From positions 5,671-17,875 of the forward strand of contig PLZT01000650.1 of assembly GCA_003152255.1 (NCBI GenBank): DNA of 12,205 nt. Direction: 5' to 3'. Shown here piece by piece: positions 6,835 through 12,205 of the stretch. Each line of letters begins with the position of its first letter. The stretch's first letter is position 1. The position numbers and the translations under genes were made by a program. The DNA comes from Methylocystaceae bacterium. GTDB lineage: Bacteria > Pseudomonadota > Alphaproteobacteria > Rhizobiales > Beijerinckiaceae. The notes under the pieces were generated by a model that made no database searches, had not been told where the DNA came from, and saw nothing but the letters and a program-made list of their open reading frames with translations.

Positions 6835-7503
6835 ATGATCTCGAATTGGATTGACGAGCTTCCGTCATTGAGAGATCTCGATGAAGAGACCAAATCGGCG
6901 CTGCGACGCGCGGCCGTCCGTGTGACCCTGCCACAGGGAAACGTTGTCTTTCGACCCGGCGACGCTTGCACACAATTTCCTCTCATTGTTTCGGGCTCCA
7001 TAAGGGTTCAGCGTGTCACCGAGAGCGGGCGGGAAATTGTTCTGTATCGCGTAACGGCGAATGAGACCTGTATTCTGACAATCGCCTCATTGCTCGCCAC
7101 AGAATGCTATTCCGCCGAGGCGATTACGGAGACAGAGGTCGTCGCCTATGTTTTAAGGGCGGCTCCGTTTAAAGAGCTGATGAACCAATCAGCGGGCTTT
7201 CGAAGTCTTGTCTTCGAGGGATATAGTCGCCGCATTACGACGCTCATGTCGAAAATCGAAGAGCTTATTTGCACGAGAATCGACGTGCGTCTCGCAGAGC
7301 GGCTTCTCGAGTTAATGGACACGAATCATTGCATCGAAACGACTCAACAAGCGCTTGCCGCGGATCTCGGCACGGCGCGCGAGGTCATTGGCCGCATGCT
7401 CAATAGTTTTGAACGTTCCGGTTGGGTGAAGCTGTCGCGCGGCGCTATCGATATCCGCGATGCAAGCGCGCTCTCCACGCTTATTGGCGGCAAACGGGAC
7501 TAA
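6835..7503 (+). CDS. Crp/Fnr-family transcriptional regulator
   Basis: A 222-residue cytoplasmic activator/repressor. Residues about 20-110 form the cyclic-nucleotide-type beta-barrel (FRPGDACTQFPLIVSGSIRV near 39-58), about 112-150 the dimer helix, and about 165-208 the winged HTH (TTQQALAADLGTAREVIGRMLNSFERSGWV broken by turns). The recognition helix has R182, E183, G186 and R187, the CRP pattern (RE..GR), not the FNR pattern (E..SR). There is no N-terminal Fe-S cysteine cluster and no clear cAMP-binding R-S pair, so it is neither FNR nor a true CRP. C79 and C91 bracket the effector pocket (CILTIASLLATEC). It sits between the sulfide genes and the cytochrome bd genes and may regulate either; I found no convincing binding palindrome by eye. 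Confidence 0.92.
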   Translation: MISNWIDELPSLRDLDEETKSALRRAAVRVTLPQGNVVFRPGDACTQFPLIVSGSIRVQRVTESGREIVLYRVTANETCILTIASLLATECYSAEAITETEVVAYVLRAAPFKELMNQSAGFRSLVFEGYSRRITTLMSKIEELICTRIDVRLAERLLELMDTNHCIETTQQALAADLGTAREVIGRMLNSFERSGWVKLSRGAIDIRDASALSTLIGGKRD

Positions 7504-7680
7504 GTCGCGGACGAGCTTTTGATAAAGAGGCATCACAGATGGGTCAATCGCGGTTCAATCGTCATTCTCCCCTGACAAAGTGCGTCAATGACGAGAATCG
7601 TAACGCGCGAAGGATTAGGCCCGTCTGGCGCAAACCGTGCGCGAGGCATCCGGGACTATGTCGACTGGATGGAGAGAGCC

Positions 7681-8103
7681 ATGATTCTCGTTTTGGTGTT
7701 TATCGGCAGCGCTTTAACGGCCGCCGGCGGTCTGTATTTTATAAACATAAAATTTTGCAAAGATCCTGTTCAGGCGATTGCGATGTTGCTTGGCGGCCTA
7801 GTGATGGTCGCGGGCGGCGAAATCGCGGTCACCGGCTCGAGTACTTCGTTCTTCAAGGCTCAGCAGATTCAGACTTCCGCATGCGAGTTAGAGGGCGAAA
7901 CCGCACATCCCACCGATCGTCGCGACGATTCCGGGAAGGTGATCTTCAAGCACATCGTCGGCTGCATGAAGACAGCCGGCTATCTGTGGACCAACGAACA
8001 CAAGCACTGCCAGGACGCGCCGGTCGCGACCAACCCACTTTGCTATCTTCCCGACGGAACCTTTGCACGCACGATTACGACCGCTCAGGTAGCCTTCGAG
8101 TAA
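7681..8103 (+). CDS. Hypothetical two-helix membrane protein with cysteine-rich C-terminus
   Basis: I do not recognise this gene. From ATG 7681 it has 140 residues: a helix or signal anchor at about 2-22, a second helix at about 32-51 (IAMLLGGLVMVAGGEIAV), then a polar tail with C68, C95, C110 and C121 and the pattern GCMKTAGYLW ... HKHC ... LCYLPDG. Four spaced cysteines on a tail after two helices suggest disulfides or ligand binding; which side of the membrane they face is not settled. GGAGAGA just before 7681 decides the start; the frame runs open back to ATG 7588, which would add 31 residues but has a weak ribosome site. It lies between the Crp/Fnr gene and cydP on the same strand, so it may be linked to the bd oxidase. 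Confidence 0.72.
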   Translation: MILVLVFIGSALTAAGGLYFINIKFCKDPVQAIAMLLGGLVMVAGGEIAVTGSSTSFFKAQQIQTSACELEGETAHPTDRRDDSGKVIFKHIVGCMKTAGYLWTNEHKHCQDAPVATNPLCYLPDGTFARTITTAQVAFE

Positions 8104-8128
8104 GCGACCATGTTGCATCGCACCGATT

Positions 8129-8187
8129 GCAAGATAATCGATCTTGCGCCGATTTGAGCGGAGGCTTGCCTTCGTTCGAATCGGCGC
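8129..8187 (+). other. Two adjoining inverted repeats upstream of cydP
   Basis: GCAAGAT (8129-8135) and ATCTTGC (8141-8147) form a perfect 7-bp dyad with a 5-nt centre. GCGCCGATT (8146-8154) and AATCGGCGC (8179-8187) form a perfect 9-bp repeat with a 24-nt loop, sharing two bases with the first. No U-run follows. They lie in the 120-bp gap between the membrane-protein gene and cydP and could be an operator for cyd transcription or a structured end of the upstream mRNA. Confidence 0.4.
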
Positions 8188-8223
8188 ACAATTTGAGGCA
8201 CGAGAAAACAAGGAAATAGGCGC

Positions 8224-8388
8224 GTGACCAAGAGATCGCTATCGCGGGAAATCGGGGCGGCGCTGGCCTTCAAACTGTTGGCGCTCACCGTTCTCTACTT
8301 TCTGTTTTTCAGCGGTTCTCACAGAACCGTCGTCACGCCGTCAGAGATGGCGGCGTTCCTCGTCAATAATCATTCGGCGTCACAATGA
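8224..8388 (+). CDS. cydP: Cytochrome bd oxidase small subunit CydP
   Basis: A 54-residue single-helix protein from GTG 8224 to TGA 8388. The sequence pattern fits the CydP family: basic N-terminus with REIGAALAFK, a hydrophobic helix (about 16-30, ending LYFLFFS), then the characteristic S-H-R-x-V-V-T-P segment (32-39) and a short C-terminal helix (EMAAFLVN). AAGGAAAT lies 9-16 nt before the GTG. It is 22 nt upstream of cydA in the same direction. CydP-family genes occur next to cydAB and their product is a putative accessory subunit; the exact role is not established. Found by reading the gap. Confidence 0.82.
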   Translation: MTKRSLSREIGAALAFKLLALTVLYFLFFSGSHRTVVTPSEMAAFLVNNHSASQ

Positions 8389-8410
8389 TCCGGCTCTAAA
8401 GGAGAAGGCA

Positions 8411-9967
8411 ATGCTCGATCTCGACGTGGTGACGTTGTCGCGACTGCAGTTCGCGTTGACGGCGCTTTATCATTTTCTCTTCGTGCCGCTTACGCTCGGT
8501 CTTTCCTTGCTGCTCGCCATCATGGAGAGTGTCTACGTCATGACAGGCCGAACGGTTTGGCGCGACGCGACGAAATTCTGGGGAACGCTGTTCGGCATCA
8601 ATTTCGCGATGGGTGTCGCCACCGGCGTCACCATGGAATTCCAGTTCGGCACGAATTGGGGTCATTATTCGCATTATGTCGGCGATATTTTTGGAGCGCC
8701 GCTGGCGATTGAGGGCCTGATGGCGTTCTTTCTGGAAGCGACATTCGTCGGCCTGTTTTTCTTTGGCTGGAAGCGGTTGAGCAAGGTTCAACATCTCGTC
8801 GTGACCTGGCTGGTCGCATTGGGGAGTAATTTCTCGGCGCTATGGATTTTGGTCGCCAACAGCTGGATGCAAAATCCGGTTGGTTCTCATTTCAATCCGC
8901 AAACCATGCGTATGGAACTGACTTCTTTTGCCGAGGTTTTGTTCAATCCGGTCGCGCAATCGAAATTCGTTCACACCGTCAGCGCCGGCTATGTGACCGG
9001 CGCGATGTTCGTGATGTCCATCGGCGCCTATTACATGCTGCGCAAGCGCCATCGTGACATAGCGCGACGGTCCCTCACGGTGGCCGCGAGTTTTGGCCTC
9101 GCTTCGGCCCTCTCGGTCGTGGTGCTGGGCGACGAGAGTGGATACACCGCCGGGTTCAACCAGAAAATGAAGATCGCGGCGATCGAAGCCATGTGGGAGA
9201 CGGAGCCGCCGCCAGCCTCGTTCACGCTGTTTGGCGTACCCGACATCGCCAGCGAGACGACCAAATATGAAGTCAAGGTGCCCTGGCTGCTCGGCCTGAT
9301 CGCCACCCGTTCGATCGACACGCCGGTGGAAGGCATCAAGCCTCTCGTGGCGATCACCGAACAACGCATTCACAATGGGCTGCCGGCCTATGCTTGGCTC
9401 GAAAGAGAAGGTGGAGGACCAACCGCCGAGGTTCCCGCGAACCTTGAACCGTCGATGCGCGATCTCGGTTACGCCTTCCTTCTGAAGCGCATCCGGCCCG
9501 ACATTGAAAACGCGAGCGCCGACCAGATTCATGCGGCTGCGCTGTCGACGATACCGGATGTCCCCGTTCTGTTCTGGTCCTTTCGGATCATGGTGGCGCT
9601 CGGTTTCTATTTCATCGCCCTGTTCGGCATCGCCTTTTATCTGGCGAGCAGGCGCCGCTGCGGGAAGCCCTGGTTCCTGCGGATCGTGATGTTCAGCCTG
9701 CCGCTGCCCTGGATCGCCGCCGAACTTGGCTGGGTCGTTGCGGAATATGGCCGGCAGCCTTGGATCATCGATGGCATATTGCCGACGTTTCTCGGGGTCT
9801 CGAATGTGCCGGCGAGCAATGTGCTGTTCAGCCTGTTGGGCTTCGTGCTGTTCTATAGCGTGCTCGCGCTCATCGATCTCGTGCTCATCGTCAAATATGT
9901 CCGCATCGGTCCGCAGGCCGAGGATGATGGTTTGTCAACGCAGCCCGTTCAGACAGCCGCTCACTAA
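8411..9967 (+). CDS. cydA: Cytochrome bd ubiquinol oxidase subunit I
   Basis: Quinol-oxidising, heme-bearing subunit of the bd-type terminal oxidase in the inner membrane; 518 residues against 522 in E. coli. Heme ligands are in place: H21 (LYHFLF, heme b595/d side), H188 (KFVHTVSAGY) and M394 (SFRIM, heme b558). E101 and E109 in EGLMAFFLEATFVG match the E99/E107 proton-channel glutamates. The quinol loop has K254 and E259 (MKIAAIEAMWET), and the family signature EYGRQPW is at 445-451. The length shows the long Q-loop form, not the short CIO form. AAAGGAG lies 6 nt before the ATG. The operon order is cydP-cydA-cydB-cydX. Cytochrome bd oxidases resist sulfide, unlike heme-copper oxidases, which fits the SQR upstream. 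Confidence 0.97.
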   Translation: MLDLDVVTLSRLQFALTALYHFLFVPLTLGLSLLLAIMESVYVMTGRTVWRDATKFWGTLFGINFAMGVATGVTMEFQFGTNWGHYSHYVGDIFGAPLAIEGLMAFFLEATFVGLFFFGWKRLSKVQHLVVTWLVALGSNFSALWILVANSWMQNPVGSHFNPQTMRMELTSFAEVLFNPVAQSKFVHTVSAGYVTGAMFVMSIGAYYMLRKRHRDIARRSLTVAASFGLASALSVVVLGDESGYTAGFNQKMKIAAIEAMWETEPPPASFTLFGVPDIASETTKYEVKVPWLLGLIATRSIDTPVEGIKPLVAITEQRIHNGLPAYAWLEREGGGPTAEVPANLEPSMRDLGYAFLLKRIRPDIENASADQIHAAALSTIPDVPVLFWSFRIMVALGFYFIALFGIAFYLASRRRCGKPWFLRIVMFSLPLPWIAAELGWVVAEYGRQPWIIDGILPTFLGVSNVPASNVLFSLLGFVLFYSVLALIDLVLIVKYVRIGPQAEDDGLSTQPVQTAAH

Positions 9968-9979
9968 GGAAGCATCGCC

Positions 9980-11122
9980 ATGCTACTCGATTACGGAACA
10001 TTGCGTCTCATTTGGTGGGCGCTCCTTGGCGTGCTGCTCATTGGCTTCGCCATCATGGACGGCTTCGATCTCGGCGTAGCCATGCTGCATCCTTTCGTTC
10101 CCAAAAACGAAAACCAACGACGCGTCCTGCTCAATACGATCGGGCCGGTTTGGGAGGGAAATCAGGTCTGGTTCATTCTCGGCGGCGGCGCCGTTTTCGC
10201 CGCCTGGCCGCTGCTTTACGCAGCCTCTTTTTCCGGCTTCTATCTGGCGATGATGTTGGTTCTCATCGGGCTTATCCTGCGGCCGGTCGCGTTGACCTTT
10301 CGTGGTAGGATGGAGTCTCTCGCCTGGCGCAGAAGTTGGGATTGGTTGTTCTTCGTGTCCGGCCTCGTTCCATCGCTGGTGTTCGGCGTCGCCTTCGGCA
10401 ATTTGCTGCTGGGAACGCCATTCCATTTCGACAAGTCGTTGCAACTCGATTATGAGGGCAATTTACTTGGCCTTCTCAATCCCTTCGCGCTGCTTTGCGG
10501 CACCGCGAGCATTGCCATGCTCACCATGCAGGGGGCGAGTTTTCTTGCGTCAAAAAGCGAGGGCGAGGTGGCGCAACGCGCTGCCTTGTTCGGCGATCGA
10601 GCGGCGATAGGCCTCGTCGCGCTGCTGTCGATCGCGGGCATTTGGGTGGCTTTCGGCCTGGATGGCTTTGTCCTGCAAGGCGCCATTGATCGGGCGGGAC
10701 CTTCCAATCCACTCTGGAAAAGCGTCGGTCGAGAAGCCGGCGGATGGCTCAACAACTATCGTCATACGCCATCGAGCCTTGCCGCGCCCATCGTCGCCTA
10801 TCTTGGCGCTCTGGCGACAGCCTTCGCCCTTCGCAAAGGTTCGCCGAAAACGGCGCTTCTTTGCAGCAGCGCCTCAGTCGCTGGAGTGATCACGACCGCA
10901 GGCTTCACCCTGTTTCCGTTCCTGCTTCCCTCGTCGAGCCATCCCGATCACAGCCTGACCGTCTGGGACGCCTCGTCCAGCCAAACGACGCTAATGCTCA
11001 TGCTTGTGGCGGCTTTGTTCTTCCTGCCCATCGTGCTCGCATATACAGGCTGGGTTTTCCATGTCTTGCGCGGCCCGGTCACCGAAGCCGCGATCGAACG
11101 TGGCGACGACTATCACTACTGA
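9980..11122 (+). CDS. cydB: Cytochrome bd ubiquinol oxidase subunit II
   Basis: Structural partner of CydA in the inner membrane; 380 residues against 379 in E. coli. The opening is typical (LRLIWWALLGVLLIGFAIMDGFDLG near 8-32, read in parts), as are WEGNQVWFILGGGAVFAAWP (about 58-77) and VAFGNLLLGTPF (about 137-148). The end carries FPFLLPSSSHPDHSLTVWDASSSQ (about 313-336, in parts), the strongly conserved PSS...S.T.WDA.SSQ segment. AAGGA at 9966-9970 overlaps the cydA stop and lies 9 nt before the ATG; the gap to cydA is 12 nt, so translation is coupled. No cydDC assembly genes are in view; they must lie elsewhere if present. Confidence 0.97.
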   Translation: MLLDYGTLRLIWWALLGVLLIGFAIMDGFDLGVAMLHPFVPKNENQRRVLLNTIGPVWEGNQVWFILGGGAVFAAWPLLYAASFSGFYLAMMLVLIGLILRPVALTFRGRMESLAWRRSWDWLFFVSGLVPSLVFGVAFGNLLLGTPFHFDKSLQLDYEGNLLGLLNPFALLCGTASIAMLTMQGASFLASKSEGEVAQRAALFGDRAAIGLVALLSIAGIWVAFGLDGFVLQGAIDRAGPSNPLWKSVGREAGGWLNNYRHTPSSLAAPIVAYLGALATAFALRKGSPKTALLCSSASVAGVITTAGFTLFPFLLPSSSHPDHSLTVWDASSSQTTLMLMLVAALFFLPIVLAYTGWVFHVLRGPVTEAAIERGDDYHY

Positions 11123-11139
11123 ACTGGAGCAGAGCAGCG

Positions 11140-11241
11140 ATGTGGTATTTTTCCTGGATATTAGGGCTCGGCCTTGCATGTGCCTTCGCCATCCTCAACG
11201 CAATGTGGCTCGAACTCGAGGAATATAGCGACGAGAAATAG
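11140..11241 (+). CDS. cydX: Cytochrome bd oxidase small subunit CydX
   Basis: A 33-residue single-helix protein that binds CydA and stabilises the hemes of the bd oxidase. It begins MWYFSWILGLGLACAFAI, the almost invariant CydX start (MWYFxWILGxxLAC in E. coli and others), continues with a short helix end containing E25 near the membrane border, and ends with an acidic tail (LELEEYSDEK). GGAG at 11126-11129 precedes the ATG and the gap to cydB is 17 nt. It was found by reading after the cydB stop. Confidence 0.93.
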   Translation: MWYFSWILGLGLACAFAILNAMWLELEEYSDEK

Positions 11242-11243
11242 CT

Positions 11244-11477
11244 GTGCGTCAGCAGAGGGGGACGCCGCCCGGAGGGCTTGGCGCGCTGTCGCTGACAGAG
11301 CTCGAGAAGCGCTTCTTTCGCTTGGAGTCGATTGTCTCTGTTCGAATTCAGCGCTTCTTGAGGCGGCAAAGCCATCAACGTCGGAACCGCGAATCACATG
11401 ATTCGCATCATTATTGGGACGGCCTAATCAAGCGCATCAAAGACGGCATCTGCCGCGGCGGTTTAATTTCTCTTTAG
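11244..11477 (+). CDS. Doubtful small ORF after cydX
   Basis: I do not recognise this. An open frame of 77 codons begins with GTG two bases after the cydX stop. It reads as a basic, soluble peptide (LSLTELEKRFFRLESIV near 16-32, DGLIKRIKDGI near 61-71) with no membrane helix. Third-position GC is moderate to high and not out of line with neighbours. Against it: no good ribosome site, a non-ATG start, and an 18-bp palindrome at 11389-11406 inside it. Apart from this ORF, the 11242-11583 gap contains nothing else I can name. Confidence 0.25.
   Translation: MRQQRGTPPGGLGALSLTELEKRFFRLESIVSVRIQRFLRRQSHQRRNRESHDSHHYWDGLIKRIKDGICRGGLISL
11389..11406. repeat. 18-bp palindrome in the cydX-psiE gap
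   Basis: GCGAATCA (11389-11396) and TGATTCGC (11399-11406) are perfect inverted 8-mers with a 2-bp centre. As DNA this looks like a dimer binding site; as RNA it would form a 7-bp stem with a 4-nt loop. The bases after it (ATCATTATT) are AT-rich but not a U-run, so a classical terminator is doubtful. Confidence 0.5.
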
Positions 11478-11635
11478 CCGCTGCGGCTGGCAAACCTAAG
11501 AGGTGCAGCTGTTCGAAAGATTGCTTCGCCCTGAACGACAGCGACGCATAGTTTTTTCACAGGGCGCGCCAAGGGAACGCGACATGGGCGACGAAACCGT
11601 TTTGAAGACAAGCGCCACGCAACGCATTCGCGAAC

Positions 11636-12058
11636 GTGTGGACCCGATCGGCCCATTTCCTTGCCGAGGGCTTTCACTTTCTGGGTCTGTTTGCGATCGG
11701 CGGCGCGACCGTGTGGGCGGCCGTCAAGGCATTTTTCGATATGTCCGCCAAGGGTCACGCTTCCATCGAGGATTTACTTCTGCTGTTTATCTATCTTGAA
11801 ATTGGCTCAATGGTCGGCATCTATTTCAGGACAAACCATATGCCAGTTCGGTTTCTACTCTATGTCGGGATCACGGCGCTGACCCGGCATATGATCGGCT
11901 ATGTGCAGAAGGAGTCCGCGCCGGACTTTGGCATTCTCATTCTCGCTGGAGGCACATTGATCCTGGCGCTCGCGGTGTTCATTATCCGCTACGCCTCGTT
12001 CCATTACTCTAGCTCGGAGCAAAGCGAGTCTCCGCGAGAGGCAATCCACTCCGATTAA
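11636..12058 (+). CDS. PsiE-family membrane protein (N-terminus probably lost to a frameshift)
   Basis: Inner-membrane protein of the phosphate-starvation-inducible PsiE family; function unknown. From GTG 11636 it has 140 residues with four hydrophobic segments (about 10-34, 46-62, 68-86 and 98-118). The family core FIYLEIGSMVGIYF (about 50-63), then TNHMPVRFLLYV and ALTRHMIGY, is complete. GTG 11636 has no ribosome site. The better start is ATG 11584 (AAGGGA 7-12 nt upstream) in another frame, encoding about 18 residues (MGDETVLKTSATQRIRER); dropping one base at about 11638 would join that to WTRSAHFLAEG. So this is either a real 1-nt insertion, a sequencing error, or less likely a recoding site. 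It is not clearly in the cyd operon. Confidence 0.8.
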   Translation: MWTRSAHFLAEGFHFLGLFAIGGATVWAAVKAFFDMSAKGHASIEDLLLLFIYLEIGSMVGIYFRTNHMPVRFLLYVGITALTRHMIGYVQKESAPDFGILILAGGTLILALAVFIIRYASFHYSSSEQSESPREAIHSD

Positions 12059-12146
12059 GGTCCGGGCGCGGGTTGTATACCCCGACTCATTGAGAATCCG
12101 GGAGAATTTCCTTGCATTTTGCGGCTGAACGGATTCGGATAGAAGA

Positions 12147-12205
12147 ATGATTGGAGGCCATTTCCTTGGCGAAGAGGATCGCGCAAAGCTGATCGCGTTG
12201 GCGCG
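12147..12205 (+). CDS. Start of a probable IS630-like transposase (cut by window edge)
   Basis: Only 19 complete codons are visible. They read MIGGHFLGEEDRAKLIALA and continue into arginine. A near-N-terminal L-x-x-E-D-R-A-K-L-x-A-L-A-R pattern is common in IS630-family transposases, just before their HTH. The ribosome site is weak. The 88 bp between the PsiE stop and this ATG would then contain the insertion sequence end, but I cannot fix its boundary. The assignment rests on a very short match. Confidence 0.35.
   Translation, partial: MIGGHFLGEEDRAKLIALA

Noticed and set aside
5826..7001. Minus-strand frame of 391 codons
   Set aside because: It is antisense to the TolC gene and to the start of the Crp/Fnr gene, both well supported; no motif is visible in the shadow.
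7504..7680. Direct repeats TCAATCG (7544 and 7555) and a TCACA half-site at 7533
   Set aside because: The repeats are short, and the half-site has no partner at CRP spacing. No convincing promoter or operator could be fixed in this 177-bp gap.
8313..8329. Palindrome CGGTTCT-cac-AGAACCG
   Set aside because: It lies inside the cydP coding region where the codons encode the conserved S-G-S-H-R-T segment; no independent reason to call it regulatory.
1..12205. CRISPR arrays, tRNA or rRNA genes, attachment sites
   Set aside because: I saw no regularly spaced repeats, no tRNA-like cloverleaf ends and no rRNA sequence on either strand.

Overview
The window looks like chromosomal DNA of a GC-rich alphaproteobacterium. 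Codon use and protein style fit the Hyphomicrobiales, possibly the Methylocystis/Beijerinckiaceae side; that placement is inference and no rRNA or marker gene is present to test it. Coding is dense. Almost everything reads as one sulfide / sulfane-sulfur handling region followed by a sulfide-tolerant respiratory oxidase.

Left part (1-2538, minus strand): an RND efflux permease cut by the window edge (1-1546) and its periplasmic adaptor (1543-2538), overlapping by ATGA. A 58-bp gap (2539-2596) holds overlapping divergent promoter-like sequences. To its right, plus strand, lie an ArsR-family repressor of the BigR/SqrR/YgaV type (2597-2992), two small DUF2892 membrane proteins (2989-3189 and 3253-3456), a type I sulfide:quinone oxidoreductase with all three catalytic cysteines (3538-4836), a DUF302 protein (4861-5247) and a TolC-like outer-membrane factor (5280-6767). 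The only outer-membrane component is thus in the sqr operon, while its likely RND and adaptor partners sit on the other side of the shared control region.

Middle part: a Crp/Fnr-family regulator without FNR-type cysteines (6835-7503), then an unrecognised two-helix membrane protein with a cysteine-rich tail (7681-8103).

Right part: a cytochrome bd operon with both small accessory genes, cydP (8224-8388), cydA (8411-9967), cydB (9980-11122) and cydX (11140-11241). After a 342-bp stretch with a doubtful small ORF and a sharp palindrome comes a PsiE-family membrane protein (11636-12058) whose natural N-terminus lies one frame away, suggesting a 1-nt frameshift. The last 59 bases probably start an IS630-like transposase.

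Working model (inference): sulfide or persulfide relieves the ArsR repressor; SQR oxidises sulfide and feeds electrons to quinone; cytochrome bd, a class of oxidase known to resist sulfide, re-oxidises the quinol; DUF2892/DUF302 proteins and a co-regulated tripartite pump handle or export the sulfane-sulfur products.
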